DNA of 36,632 bases. Source: Streptomyces sp. SID3343. GTDB lineage: Bacteria; Actinomycetota; Actinomycetes; Streptomycetales; Streptomycetaceae. The first letter of the stretch is position 1, and the number at the start of each line of letters is the position of its first letter. Below, piece by piece: positions 1-7,370 of this stretch. A program made the position numbers and the translations under genes. The notes below the pieces were generated by a model that was given only the letters and a program-made list of their open reading frames with translations, was not told the origin of the DNA and did no database searches. Location: the NCBI RefSeq assembly GCF_009865215.1, contig NZ_WWJX01000143.1:1-36632 (forward strand), written 5' to 3'.

Positions 1-249
1 ACATCCGGGGTCGCCCCGAGGGTGGAGCCCAGTTGCACGCCGCACGGCGCGTTGTCCTCGTCGTTGCCCGCGCTGTGGGCTTGGACATCCGGGGTCGCCC
101 CGAGGGTGGAGCCCAGTTGTACGCCGCACGGCGCGTTGTCCTCGTCGTCGCCCGCGCTGTGCGCCTGCACATCCGGGGCCACGTTGGGTGCGCCCAGTTG
201 TACGCCGCACGGCGCGTTGTCCTCGTCGTCGCCCGTGCTGTGCGCCTGG
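1..249 (-). repeat. Tandem 84/84/81-bp coding repeats
   Basis: On plus-strand coordinates the units are 1-84, 85-168 and 169-249. The third unit is shorter by exactly one codon, so the reading frame is kept. Units 1-84 and 85-168 differ at only five positions. The unit nearest the start codon differs mainly in its last few codons, where A-P-N-V-A-P replaces S-T-L-G-A-T-P. The array continues past the left edge. The repeats are contiguous with no spacers and lie inside a reading frame, so this is a coding repeat and not CRISPR. Confidence 0.95.
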
Positions 250-266
250 ACATCGGGGTTGGCCAT
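1..266 (-). CDS. Multi-repeat RiPP precursor peptide (5' part, runs off left edge)
   Basis: Reading the minus strand from ATG 266-264 gives 88 residues with no stop before the window edge. A GAGGAG ribosome site lies about 6 nt upstream of this ATG. A second ATG two codons earlier sits directly on that site and is less likely. After a four-residue start (MANP) come three consecutive repeats of 27, 28 and 28 residues and the start of a fourth. Each begins DVQAHS, continues through DEDNAPCGVQLG and ends in Pro. Each has exactly one Cys (C20, C47, C75). The repeats are very acidic in the middle. Four of five base differences between repeats 2 and 3 are silent, so the protein sequence appears to be under selection. 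There is no signal peptide and no recognisable enzyme domain. Proximity to a radical SAM enzyme, two proteases and an exporter, and a motif shared with the peptide at 6962-7144, make a multi-core precursor the best reading. A structural repeat protein is the alternative. Function is inferred. Confidence 0.72.
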   Translation of the reverse strand, partial: MANPDVQAHSTGDDEDNAPCGVQLGAPNVAPDVQAHSAGDDEDNAPCGVQLGSTLGATPDVQAHSAGNDEDNAPCGVQLGSTLGATPD

Positions 267-534
267 GCACATCTCCTCTGGCTCGGGGTCGGATGTCATC
301 CGACGTCACGGTGCGAAGCTACGAGCCGGCGGTTGAGGTCCGGTATGTGTGGAGCTGCCTGGCAGCTTGTGCCCGCTCCGAGTTCCCCGGATCGCCCGCA
401 CCCTCTTCCTCGCTGTCCTTGCCACGCATCCGTTTGTCCGCGAAGCTACAAATCTGAGCGCAGACGTGACGAACAGTGACTACGTCGGTCTGCGATGTGC
501 TGCGCCCGGTGCGCACTGTCGTGGGGAGGGCCTG
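267..534. promoter_or_regulatory. Divergent promoter region, precursor 1 / SARP
   Basis: This 268-bp non-coding stretch separates the leftward repeat precursor from the rightward SARP gene. It holds a 15-bp perfect palindrome, AGCTGCCTGGCAGCT, at 353-367, and a shorter one, GGATGTCATCC, at 291-301. A 10-bp direct repeat, GCGAAGCTAC, occurs at 313-322 and 440-449. Read on the minus strand, this repeat contains TAGCTT, which could serve as a -10 box. A near copy, GCGAGGCTAG followed by AGCTGCC, is found at 7180-7196 in the other cluster promoter region. These are candidate binding sites for the SARP or another cluster regulator. Promoter positions are not certain. Confidence 0.45.
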
Positions 535-2403
535 ATGGCCGGGAGCAGCGATGTCGCAAGTCCTCTGCGCTTCAAGATTCTCGGACCGCTGCAGTTGTGT
601 TCGGGCGGTATCCGGCTCGAACTCGGCCCGTACAAGCAGCGGGTGCTGCTTGCCGCGCTGCTCTGCCGGGCGAACACCGTGGTGTCGGTCGATCAGCTCA
701 TCGACGCGCTGTGGGACGGTGACCAGCCCCGCACCGCGCGCAAGAACCTGCAGGTATATGTGTCCGCGTTGCGCAAGATCGCGCGCGGTCACATCGATCA
801 CGTGCCGTACGGCTACAGCTTGCGGGCGACGGTAGAGGAGTCGGACTTGTTGAAGTTCGACCAACTCGCCGCCGCCGGGCGCCAAGCGCAGCGTGAGGGC
901 AACGCGGGCGGAGCCTGCGCCCTGTTCGGGGAGGCGGTGCGGCTCTGGCGGGACGAGCCGTTGGTCGATCTGCTGGGCAGCGCCTTCGTCGCCCACGAGT
1001 CGCAGCGGCTGGCCGACCGCTTTCTCGCCGTCTACGAGGATTGGGCCGAGCTCGAGGTCGAGGCGGGCCGGGCGCTCGGTCTGCTGGACCGGCTGGGCGA
1101 ATTAGCCGGGCGGCACCCGTTCAGGGAACGGGTGACCGCCTTGCACATGACGGCGCTCGACCAGGTCGGCGGCAGGTGGCAGGCACTCGCCTGCTTCGAG
1201 AACCACCGACAGTTCATCGCCCGGGAACTCGGACTCGACCCCAGCCCGGTGCTCCGCCGGCTCTACCGTGAGATCCTGGCCGGCGAATCCTCGGCACAGC
1301 AGCACCCGGCGGCCCACGTCGGCGGCGGCCGGCCGACGATTCGATCGAGGCCCGCCCAACTGCCCCGCGATCTGTCCGACTTCGTGAGTCGCAAGGACCA
1401 GGTCGAGGAACTGGTAGGTGCCCTGACCAGCGACTCCCGATGTACCGATGTCGCGGCCATCTCCGGACCGACCGGTGTCGGCAAGACCGCACTCGCCGTC
1501 CACGTCGGCCATCTCGTCGCCGACCGTTTCGCGGACGGTCAGATCTTCGTCTCCCTGAGCCACCCCGACGGGATGGCGCGCGAGTGGCGCGAGGTCATGA
1601 CCGAACTGCTGCGAGGCACCGGACTCGACGTCACACTGCCGCAGGCGGAAACCTCGGCGCTGGCGTTGTGGCGTTCCTGGGTCGCCGAGCGTCAGTTCCT
1701 CTTCGTGCTCGACGGTGCGACGAGCGAGGCCCAGATTCGTCGGTTGCTGCCGGGGCGCGGAGAGAGCCGCACCCTGCTCACCGCGTCGCGCAAGCTCAGC
1801 GGGCTGGAGTGTGTCCACCGCTTGGAGTTGGGCGAGTTCTCTCCCGCCGAGGCCCTGGACCTGTTGGAACGCGTGCTCGGCAAGGCCAGGGTCGCGGACG
1901 CGAGTGGTGCCTTGCACCGGATCCGGGAGTTCTACGGCCTGTCCCCGCTGGTCGTGCGCACCCTCGCGGGGAAACTCACCGTGCAGCGTCACCTGTCGCT
2001 GCGCGAGTACGCGGACCAGCTCGGCCGACTGCCCGCGGCGCTCGACGAACTCCGCGTCGGAGACGTGTCGGTCCACGACGGTTACCTCAGGTTCCACCAG
2101 AGCCTGACGCCACCTCAGCAGGCGGCGTTCGGGGTACTGGGCGCGCTGCCCAGGCCCGCTGTCGACCAAGCGGGCCTGCTGGCGGCCTTGGGCGGTCCGG
2201 CGGAGTCCGCCACCCGGATCGTGGAGGAACTGATGGAGGCCAACGTGGTCGTCGTCGACGACGACGACGAGGTGATGGCCCACACCGTCCACTACCGGAT
2301 GCCGGCGCTGGCGTACCGGTACGCGGCCGTCCTTCGCGGAAGCAGCGACACGACACCCTCCGACCGGTCAGCGAACCATGCCGGAGAGCACCTCGTGCAG
2401 TGA
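535..2403 (+). CDS. SARP-family transcriptional activator with NB-ARC domain
   Basis: 622 residues from ATG 535, which has a GGGAGGG ribosome site about 5 nt upstream. An upstream in-frame GTG at 349 would add 62 residues unlike the family. Residues about 11-97 form an OmpR-type winged-helix DNA-binding domain. About 105-250 is the bacterial transcriptional activation domain, ending in the typical ARELGLDPSP segment. Residues 311-318 are a P-loop (GPTGVGKT) starting an NB-ARC ATPase module. Large SARPs of this kind activate secondary metabolite clusters by binding direct repeats upstream of -10 boxes. This one lacks the long TPR tail of AfsR. It lies beside the repeat precursor and is the likely cluster activator (inference). 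Its last 36 bp overlap, tail to tail, the GAF gene on the other strand. Confidence 0.9.
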   Translation: MAGSSDVASPLRFKILGPLQLCSGGIRLELGPYKQRVLLAALLCRANTVVSVDQLIDALWDGDQPRTARKNLQVYVSALRKIARGHIDHVPYGYSLRATVEESDLLKFDQLAAAGRQAQREGNAGGACALFGEAVRLWRDEPLVDLLGSAFVAHESQRLADRFLAVYEDWAELEVEAGRALGLLDRLGELAGRHPFRERVTALHMTALDQVGGRWQALACFENHRQFIARELGLDPSPVLRRLYREILAGESSAQQHPAAHVGGGRPTIRSRPAQLPRDLSDFVSRKDQVEELVGALTSDSRCTDVAAISGPTGVGKTALAVHVGHLVADRFADGQIFVSLSHPDGMAREWREVMTELLRGTGLDVTLPQAETSALALWRSWVAERQFLFVLDGATSEAQIRRLLPGRGESRTLLTASRKLSGLECVHRLELGEFSPAEALDLLERVLGKARVADASGALHRIREFYGLSPLVVRTLAGKLTVQRHLSLREYADQLGRLPAALDELRVGDVSVHDGYLRFHQSLTPPQQAAFGVLGALPRPAVDQAGLLAALGGPAESATRIVEELMEANVVVVDDDDEVMAHTVHYRMPALAYRYAAVLRGSSDTTPSDRSANHAGEHLVQ

Positions 2404-3030
2404 GTCGACCAGCCGCAGGCCGCCGGCCCGCTGCGCGGGCCCCAACTCGGCGAGGACCCGGACGATTTCGGCCAGCCGCTCGAACTCCGCGCCACCGAGG
2501 TCCAGCGCCCGCCGCGCCGCCCGGCTGCGGACAAGGCCGTGTAGGGCGAGCCCCGCCTGGCCGGCGAAGGCCGCCAGCAGGTCCAGATCGGCGATGCTGG
2601 AGCGAGACTGCGGGTGCGGATCGAGCACCTGGATGACGCCGAGGATCTCCTCCCGGTGGACCACCGGGGCCGCCATGATCGAGTTCGGTACGTAGCGGGT
2701 CCGCTTTGCCAGGTCCTGTGCGAAGAGCGGGCTGTCCGCGAGGTCGTCCACGGTCATCGACTCGCCGGTGTCGACAACCCAGCCGGCGATGCCCCGGTGT
2801 GCCGGGAACCTGGTGCCGACGAGGAACTCCTCGCCCTCTCCCGACACCGCCTCGAAGACCAGCTCGTCGGCGTCCCGGTCGAACAGGAAGATCGAGCTCG
2901 CCGCCGCGCCGAAGATCGAACGCGCCACCCCCACGATCGAGGCGAGCAACTCGCGGTCGTCCGGGCCGGGATCGGCCAAGGCCCCGGAGATGGCCGCGAT
3001 CATCGCTGCGGAGTCCGCCGGCTGGTTCAT
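2368..3030 (-). CDS. GAF domain-containing protein
   Basis: 220 residues from ATG 3030, starting 4 nt after the stop codon of the S8 protease gene, so it is the last gene of the leftward operon. Residues about 20-165 match a GAF domain: an ASSIFLFD strand, then a GIAGWVVDTGE helix segment with the conserved G-x-x-G-x-V, then SIMAAPVVHREEILGVIQVL. The rest is helical and ends in a leucine-rich stretch. There is no HTH, kinase, phosphatase or membrane segment. GAF domains bind small ligands, often cyclic nucleotides. A nucleotidyl cyclase two genes upstream makes a cAMP-type ligand conceivable, but this is conjecture. Confidence 0.8.
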   Translation of the reverse strand: MNQPADSAAMIAAISGALADPGPDDRELLASIVGVARSIFGAAASSIFLFDRDADELVFEAVSGEGEEFLVGTRFPAHRGIAGWVVDTGESMTVDDLADSPLFAQDLAKRTRYVPNSIMAAPVVHREEILGVIQVLDPHPQSRSSIADLDLLAAFAGQAGLALHGLVRSRAARRALDLGGAEFERLAEIVRVLAELGPAQRAGGLRLVDSLHEVLSGMVR

Positions 3031-3034
3031 GGAT

Positions 3035-3856
3035 TCAGGCTCCTCGCACGTTTGCTGCCGTCAGATAGAGAATGGTCTTCAGCTCGAAGGGCGTCAGCGA
3101 GGGATGCTTGCCGAGGATCAGCGCGCTCAGCCCGGCGATGTGCGGCGCCGCGAAGCTGTTGCCGGTGTTGCGGGTAGTACCGCCGTTCGGTCCGGCGACG
3201 GGAACGGCTTGGCCCCGGGCGAAGAACTCCACCGGCGGTGACGGGTTGTAGAGCACCAGCGCCGAGTCGTCCTCGGCATGGCTGCCGACCGAGATCACCG
3301 ACGAGAACCGCCAAGGGAAGCTCTCGATCCTGGAGTTGTGCGCCGAGGCGACGATCACCGAGCCGTTGAAGTAGGCGTCGTCGGCCAGTTCGCGCAGCTC
3401 CTGGTTGAACTGCGGACGTGAGGTCGACAGGCTCAGATTGATCACCTCGAAGCGCTGCTCGATGGCCCAGCGCAGACCGGTGAGCAACGCGTCGCCCGTC
3501 CCGCCGCCCTTCTCGCCGAGGATCCGGACGCTGTGCAGCTCGCAGCCGGGGGCGATCCGGCGGACGATGCTCGCACAGGCCGTCCCGTGGCCGCAGGTGT
3601 CGCCCGGATCCACCTTGCCGACTTCCGGGCCCTCGTCCCGGTTGAGCACGGCGTACGAACCGGCGAGCTCCCCGATCAGCGGATGTCCGGCTTCGATGCC
3701 GCTGTCGACGACACACACTCGTACGCCGCTCCCGTCGGCGCCTCCGTAGGCCCACTCGGGTGTGATCAGGCCGGCGTCCGCGGTGGCGATCGGGATGTCG
3801 CAGGGTCGGCGGTCGAGCAGATTCCAGGTCAGGGCGTCGGTACGGGTCGTGGTCAT
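3035..3856 (-). CDS. Short subtilisin-like (S8) serine protease, cytoplasmic
   Basis: 273 residues from ATG 3856, overlapping the stop of the cyclase gene in an ATGA arrangement. The catalytic triad is complete: D51 in VCVVDSGIE, H90 in CGHGTACASIV and S234 in GNSFAAPHIAG. The oxyanion-hole Asn is N174. There is no signal peptide, no pro-domain and no C-terminal extension, so the enzyme should stay in the cytoplasm. This sets it apart from secreted subtilisins, and resembles the bare S8 domains that cut RiPP precursors in cyanobactin pathways. It is translationally coupled to the operon that starts with precursor 2. A role in cutting one or both precursor peptides is inferred. It could also be a general intracellular protease. 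Confidence 0.88.
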   Translation of the reverse strand: MTTTRTDALTWNLLDRRPCDIPIATADAGLITPEWAYGGADGSGVRVCVVDSGIEAGHPLIGELAGSYAVLNRDEGPEVGKVDPGDTCGHGTACASIVRRIAPGCELHSVRILGEKGGGTGDALLTGLRWAIEQRFEVINLSLSTSRPQFNQELRELADDAYFNGSVIVASAHNSRIESFPWRFSSVISVGSHAEDDSALVLYNPSPPVEFFARGQAVPVAGPNGGTTRNTGNSFAAPHIAGLSALILGKHPSLTPFELKTILYLTAANVRGA

Positions 3857-6800
3857 CTTTCGGCCGGCTCTCCCAACAGGCGCTTCGTCCGCGCCACTCC
3901 GACGAGGTGTCCCTTGGCGGCGTATCGTCGTTGCGCGGCCAGGATTGCCGTCCGCGCCTGGTGAGGCAGGCCGAGCGCGGTCCTGGCGTATGCCAGGTCG
4001 AGACACGTCGTGGCCTGATCGGCCGGGGAGTCGGTGCGGTGCGCCAGCAGCACGGCCCCGCGGGCCAGCCGCAGGGCTTCGGCGTGCTCCCCGTTCAGCG
4101 CACGGATCCTGGCCAGTACGCCGTACCGGTTGGCCTGCACCCCCGGGTACCCGTCCGCGACCGTGATGTCCTCGACCAGCGCCGCGGCCTGCCGCCAGTC
4201 CTGCCCGGCCAGGTGCACGCGGGCCAGCTCCAGCGAGGTGGTGTGGATCAGGCCGCCCGCCCGCAGTGCGCGGGCCGCGTCCAATGCCTCGCGCAGCGCG
4301 TCCTCGGCCTGCGCCGGCCGGTCCGTCAGAGCGGCGAGCACGCCGTCGAGCAGCGGCCGGAACACCGCTCCCTCGCCGTAGGCCAGCGCCGCCATCGCGT
4401 GCTGGGTACCGGCCAGGCACTCGGCGGCCTGTTCGGCTCGGCCCTGAATCGCGTGCAGCACCGTGAGCGGGAAGCCCAGCGTGACCTGTACGGCCAGCCG
4501 GTCGGCACCGTGCGCGGCCAGCAGCGACTCGCAGCGGGCGACTGCGGCCGGCGCGGGATCGGGCCCTCGCCAGAGCGAGATTCCCATCGCTCCCAGGGTG
4601 TTGGCCAGATCCCGGTCGGCCGCCGCGGCGATCGAGTGGGTCAGCGCGTGACTCAGCACCCGGAGAGCTTGGGCGTGCCGGCCGCGGCGCTGGCAGAAGC
4701 CCGCGATGACCAGGCGGCTCCGGGCCAGCCCGAGATCGTCGCCGGTGGCTTCGAAGACCGCGAGTGCGTCGCTCGCCGTGCGTTCCAACGTCGCGTCGTC
4801 GTGCTCGCACGCGGCCAAGTGCAGCCGGGCGTGGGCGGCCGTCCCCACCGCGCTGTGCTCGTCGGCCTCGGCCACCGCCCGGCGCAGTACCTCGCGGGCC
4901 TTGCCCGGCTGACCGGACGTCAGCAGCGCCTCCCCCAGGTGCTGGAGCAGCTCGGGGCGGCCCGGGTCGCCCGGCTCGGCGAGTTCGGCGGCACGTTGGA
5001 AGAGCGTCAGTGCCCAGGGCAGGTCGACCCGCCCGAGCGCGCCTGCCCCCGCCACCGCCAGATGTCGCACCGCGCGCCGGCGCAGCACGCTGTTGCGCTC
5101 GTCGAGGCGGCCGACGGCGCTGCGGTAGCGGTAGGCCATCTCCAGATGGGTTCCGATCAACGCGTCCGGCCGAGCGGCGTGCGAGAGGTACTCGGCGTAG
5201 CGCTCGTGGAGTTCTCCGCGCCGGAGTTTGGTCAGGCCCTCGTAGGCGACCCGTTGGGTGACGCCGTTGACGAAGCAGTAGGCGGCGCTCGCGCCGAACG
5301 GCCGGCGCATCGGCTTGACCAGCCCGCGCCGGGTGAGTGTGCGGAGCACCGCGGTACGGCCGGCCGGGGTCTGCGGGTCGTCGTCGAGCCGGTCCAGGTC
5401 CGCGGAGTCGAACTCGCGTCCCACGACCGCCGCGTTGCGCAGGACGGTTCGATCCGTCTCGGCCAGCCGGTCGATTCGAGCGGCGACCAGGGCGTGCAGG
5501 TTGGGGGGAAGTTCCTGAACGCCGCCCGACTCCTGGACCATGGCGGCGAGTTGCTCCAGGTAGAGCGGGTTGCCGTCGGCTTGCGCCACGATCTGCTCGG
5601 TGGCCGCAGCGTCGTGCAGGGTGAGGTCGACCAGATGGGCGGCGAGGACGGCGGAGTCCGCGTCGGAGAGGTTGGTGACGCTCACCGTGGTCGAGTTGGC
5701 GCGGCCCGTTCCCCAACTCGGGCAGGCGTCCATCAGCTCGGGGCGGGCCAGGCACAGGACCATGATGGGCAGCCGGCGAAGGTCCTCCACCAGCCGGTCG
5801 AGCAGGCCGAGGAAGGGTTGGTCGGCCCAGTGGAGGTCGTCCAGGACCAGCAGCACCGGCCGTTCGCCGGTGAGCACGGTCAGCACATGCGCGACCGCCG
5901 CGCACGTGTCGTCCTCGGAAGGCGCCGGCGTGCCGTCGAGCAGCAGCCCGGTGCGGAGCAACGCGACAGCCTGCTGGGAGCCGCTCTGCCGCTCGACCTC
6001 CGTGACGAGCGGCGCTATGCACTCGGCGAGCGCGTGCAGCGAGCCGCCGGTACCGGCCGCGCGGCAGCGGCCCGAACCCACCGGGTCCACCGATCCGGCG
6101 CTACGGCGCAGCCATTCGTCGACCAGGCGGGATTTCCCGATGCCCGCTTCCCCCAGCAGCGTGAGGACATGGACGTCGCTCTCCTCGACCACGCGCCGCC
6201 AGGCCAGGTCGAGTTCGCTCAGGTACCGTTCGCGGCCGACGAAGGGCACGTCGAAGCGGTGCATGGTCTCCGGGTCGGGGTCGGCGAGGGCGATCAGCCG
6301 GGCCGCCTCGAGTCGCCCCGCCACTCCCTTGAGCCGCAGCGGGCCGACGTCCGCGGTGGTCAGCGCGGGTCCGGCGGCCCGGCAGGTCTGGGCGCTGAGC
6401 AGGATCTCGCCGGGGCCGGCCGCCTGCTCCAGCCGGGCGGCGATGTTCACCACCTCACCGGAGACCAGTGCCTGCCGCCTGGCCGGATCCGCCGTGGTGA
6501 CCACCTCACCGGTGTGCACGCCGATCCGCGCGCCGAGCCGTACCCGATGGTCGCGCTCCAGCTCCGTGTTCAGGTCGCCCAGCGCGGCCAGCATGTCCAC
6601 GGCGGCGTCGAGTGCCCGGCGGGTGTCGTCCTCCCTGGTGGCGGTGAGGCCGAAGACGGCCATCACCGCGTCGCCGATGAACTTCTCGACGATCCCGCCG
6701 TGGGCCGCGATGCGACGCTCCATCAACTCGTAGTAGCGCAGCAGGATCGAGCGGAGCAGTTCGACGTCGAGCGCGCCCGAAAGCTCGGTGGAGCCGACGA

Positions 6801-6945
6801 GGTCGCAGAAGAGCACGGTGACCACTCGGCGTTCCTCCGCCGTGTGCCGCTCGGCATTCGGCGACTCGGCCGAGGCCGGGGTGCCGCACTGGGAGCAGAA
6901 GAGTGCTCCGGCATCAAGTTCCGCCGCGCAGGACGGGCAGCTCAT
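3853..6945 (-). CDS. Class III nucleotidyl cyclase fused to AAA/STAND ATPase and TPR region
   Basis: 1030 residues from ATG 6945. A zinc ribbon (C3, C6, C17, C20) comes first. Residues about 40-220 form a class III cyclase domain with metal-binding D48 (FCDLVGST) and D92 (IGDAVMAVFG), substrate Lys K88 and transition-state N167 and R171 (VNIAARLE). All key residues are present, so it should be active, probably on ATP. From about 232 there is an AAA_16-type ATPase with P-loop G265-S272 (GEAGIGKS) and a Walker B-like LLVLDDLHWAD. The C-terminal 450 residues are Ala/Leu-rich helical repeats of TPR type. The gene starts 16 nt after the precursor 2 stop with no clear ribosome site, which suggests coupling. 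It probably senses a signal for the cluster. What it senses is unknown. Confidence 0.88.
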   Translation of the reverse strand: MSCPSCAAELDAGALFCSQCGTPASAESPNAERHTAEERRVVTVLFCDLVGSTELSGALDVELLRSILLRYYELMERRIAAHGGIVEKFIGDAVMAVFGLTATREDDTRRALDAAVDMLAALGDLNTELERDHRVRLGARIGVHTGEVVTTADPARRQALVSGEVVNIAARLEQAAGPGEILLSAQTCRAAGPALTTADVGPLRLKGVAGRLEAARLIALADPDPETMHRFDVPFVGRERYLSELDLAWRRVVEESDVHVLTLLGEAGIGKSRLVDEWLRRSAGSVDPVGSGRCRAAGTGGSLHALAECIAPLVTEVERQSGSQQAVALLRTGLLLDGTPAPSEDDTCAAVAHVLTVLTGERPVLLVLDDLHWADQPFLGLLDRLVEDLRRLPIMVLCLARPELMDACPSWGTGRANSTTVSVTNLSDADSAVLAAHLVDLTLHDAAATEQIVAQADGNPLYLEQLAAMVQESGGVQELPPNLHALVAARIDRLAETDRTVLRNAAVVGREFDSADLDRLDDDPQTPAGRTAVLRTLTRRGLVKPMRRPFGASAAYCFVNGVTQRVAYEGLTKLRRGELHERYAEYLSHAARPDALIGTHLEMAYRYRSAVGRLDERNSVLRRRAVRHLAVAGAGALGRVDLPWALTLFQRAAELAEPGDPGRPELLQHLGEALLTSGQPGKAREVLRRAVAEADEHSAVGTAAHARLHLAACEHDDATLERTASDALAVFEATGDDLGLARSRLVIAGFCQRRGRHAQALRVLSHALTHSIAAAADRDLANTLGAMGISLWRGPDPAPAAVARCESLLAAHGADRLAVQVTLGFPLTVLHAIQGRAEQAAECLAGTQHAMAALAYGEGAVFRPLLDGVLAALTDRPAQAEDALREALDAARALRAGGLIHTTSLELARVHLAGQDWRQAAALVEDITVADGYPGVQANRYGVLARIRALNGEHAEALRLARGAVLLAHRTDSPADQATTCLDLAYARTALGLPHQARTAILAAQRRYAAKGHLVGVARTKRLLGEPAER

Positions 6946-6961
6946 CGGTCGGCGTCCGGGG

Positions 6962-7144
6962 TCAGTACGCGGTCATGTCGCCGATGCACCACGGGGTTTC
7001 ACCGTCGTCTCCGCCTGCGGCGTGCAGCACGACCTCGTGCTCCTCGGTGTCGGGTTCGAGTGCGGTGTCCTCGTGCTCGGCGGGCACATCCTCGGGTGTC
7101 GGCTCGGTCACGTCGATCACACCTTCCATGACGTCGGTCGGCAC
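6962..7144 (-). CDS. Candidate single-core RiPP precursor peptide
   Basis: 60 residues from GTG 7144. An in-frame TGA lies 18 nt upstream, so no earlier start is possible. ATG 7129 is an alternative giving 55 residues. Neither start has a strong ribosome site. The first 40 residues are acidic (many Glu and Asp, no Cys), as expected of a leader. The tail is HAAGGDDGETPWCIGD followed by MTAY. It aligns with the repeat in the precursor at the left edge (HSAGDDEDNAPCG): His, x-Ala-Gly, two Asp, acid, Pro and a single Cys (C53) in the same order. It is the first gene of the leftward operon and lies 227 bp from the divergent radical SAM gene. Precursor identity is inferred from size, composition, context and the shared motif. 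Confidence 0.66.
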   Translation of the reverse strand: MPTDVMEGVIDVTEPTPEDVPAEHEDTALEPDTEEHEVVLHAAGGDDGETPWCIGDMTAY

Positions 7145-7370
7145 TCGGAGCCCAACGCGGGGTCACAACTCGGTTCAGAGCGAGGCTAGAGCTGCCCAGT
7201 TGGGGTTCGGTTTGCGTCCGGTATGCCCCGGACCGGGCGTTCCCGCCCCGCGTCGGCAGCTATCGGCCAACCTGTCGCATACCGACGCCAAACCAGCCCT
7301 GCCTAGCGTCGCGGTGTGAACCGCCAGGGCCCGCCGAGGGCGGCCGTGCCCGTCGAAACCTGGGAGAGAG
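7145..7370. promoter_or_regulatory. Divergent promoter region, precursor 2 / radical SAM operon
   Basis: No gene is seen in this 226-bp stretch. For the rightward operon, TAGCGT at 7304-7309 is a good streptomycete -10 box, giving a leader of about 55 nt. For the leftward operon, TAGCCT (minus strand, 7188-7183) is a candidate -10. This lies inside GCGAGGCTAG (7180-7189), which matches 8 of 10 bases of the direct repeat in the SARP/precursor 1 promoter. It is followed directly by AGCTGCC (7190-7196), the half-site of the palindrome in that region. No convincing -35 boxes were found, which would fit activator-dependent promoters. Confidence 0.4.

Noticed and set aside
1-249. CRISPR array
   Set aside because: The 84-bp units are contiguous with no unique spacers, are much longer than CRISPR repeats, and are translated in frame.
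22-336. Open frames on the plus strand through the left-edge repeats
   Set aside because: They are Cys-, Ser- and Ala-rich shadows of the minus-strand repeats, start at GTG without a ribosome site, and do not end in a sensible context. The minus strand has the ribosome site, the acidic composition and silent differences.
3907-7131. Very long (over 1000 codons) plus-strand open frame opposite the cyclase gene
   Set aside because: High-GC DNA leaves the antisense frames open. The minus-strand product has clear cyclase and ATPase motifs; the plus-strand one has none.
6962-7144. Lanthipeptide, lasso peptide or thiopeptide precursor
   Set aside because: Only one Cys and few Ser/Thr in the tail, and no matching cyclase or dehydratase gene in the window.
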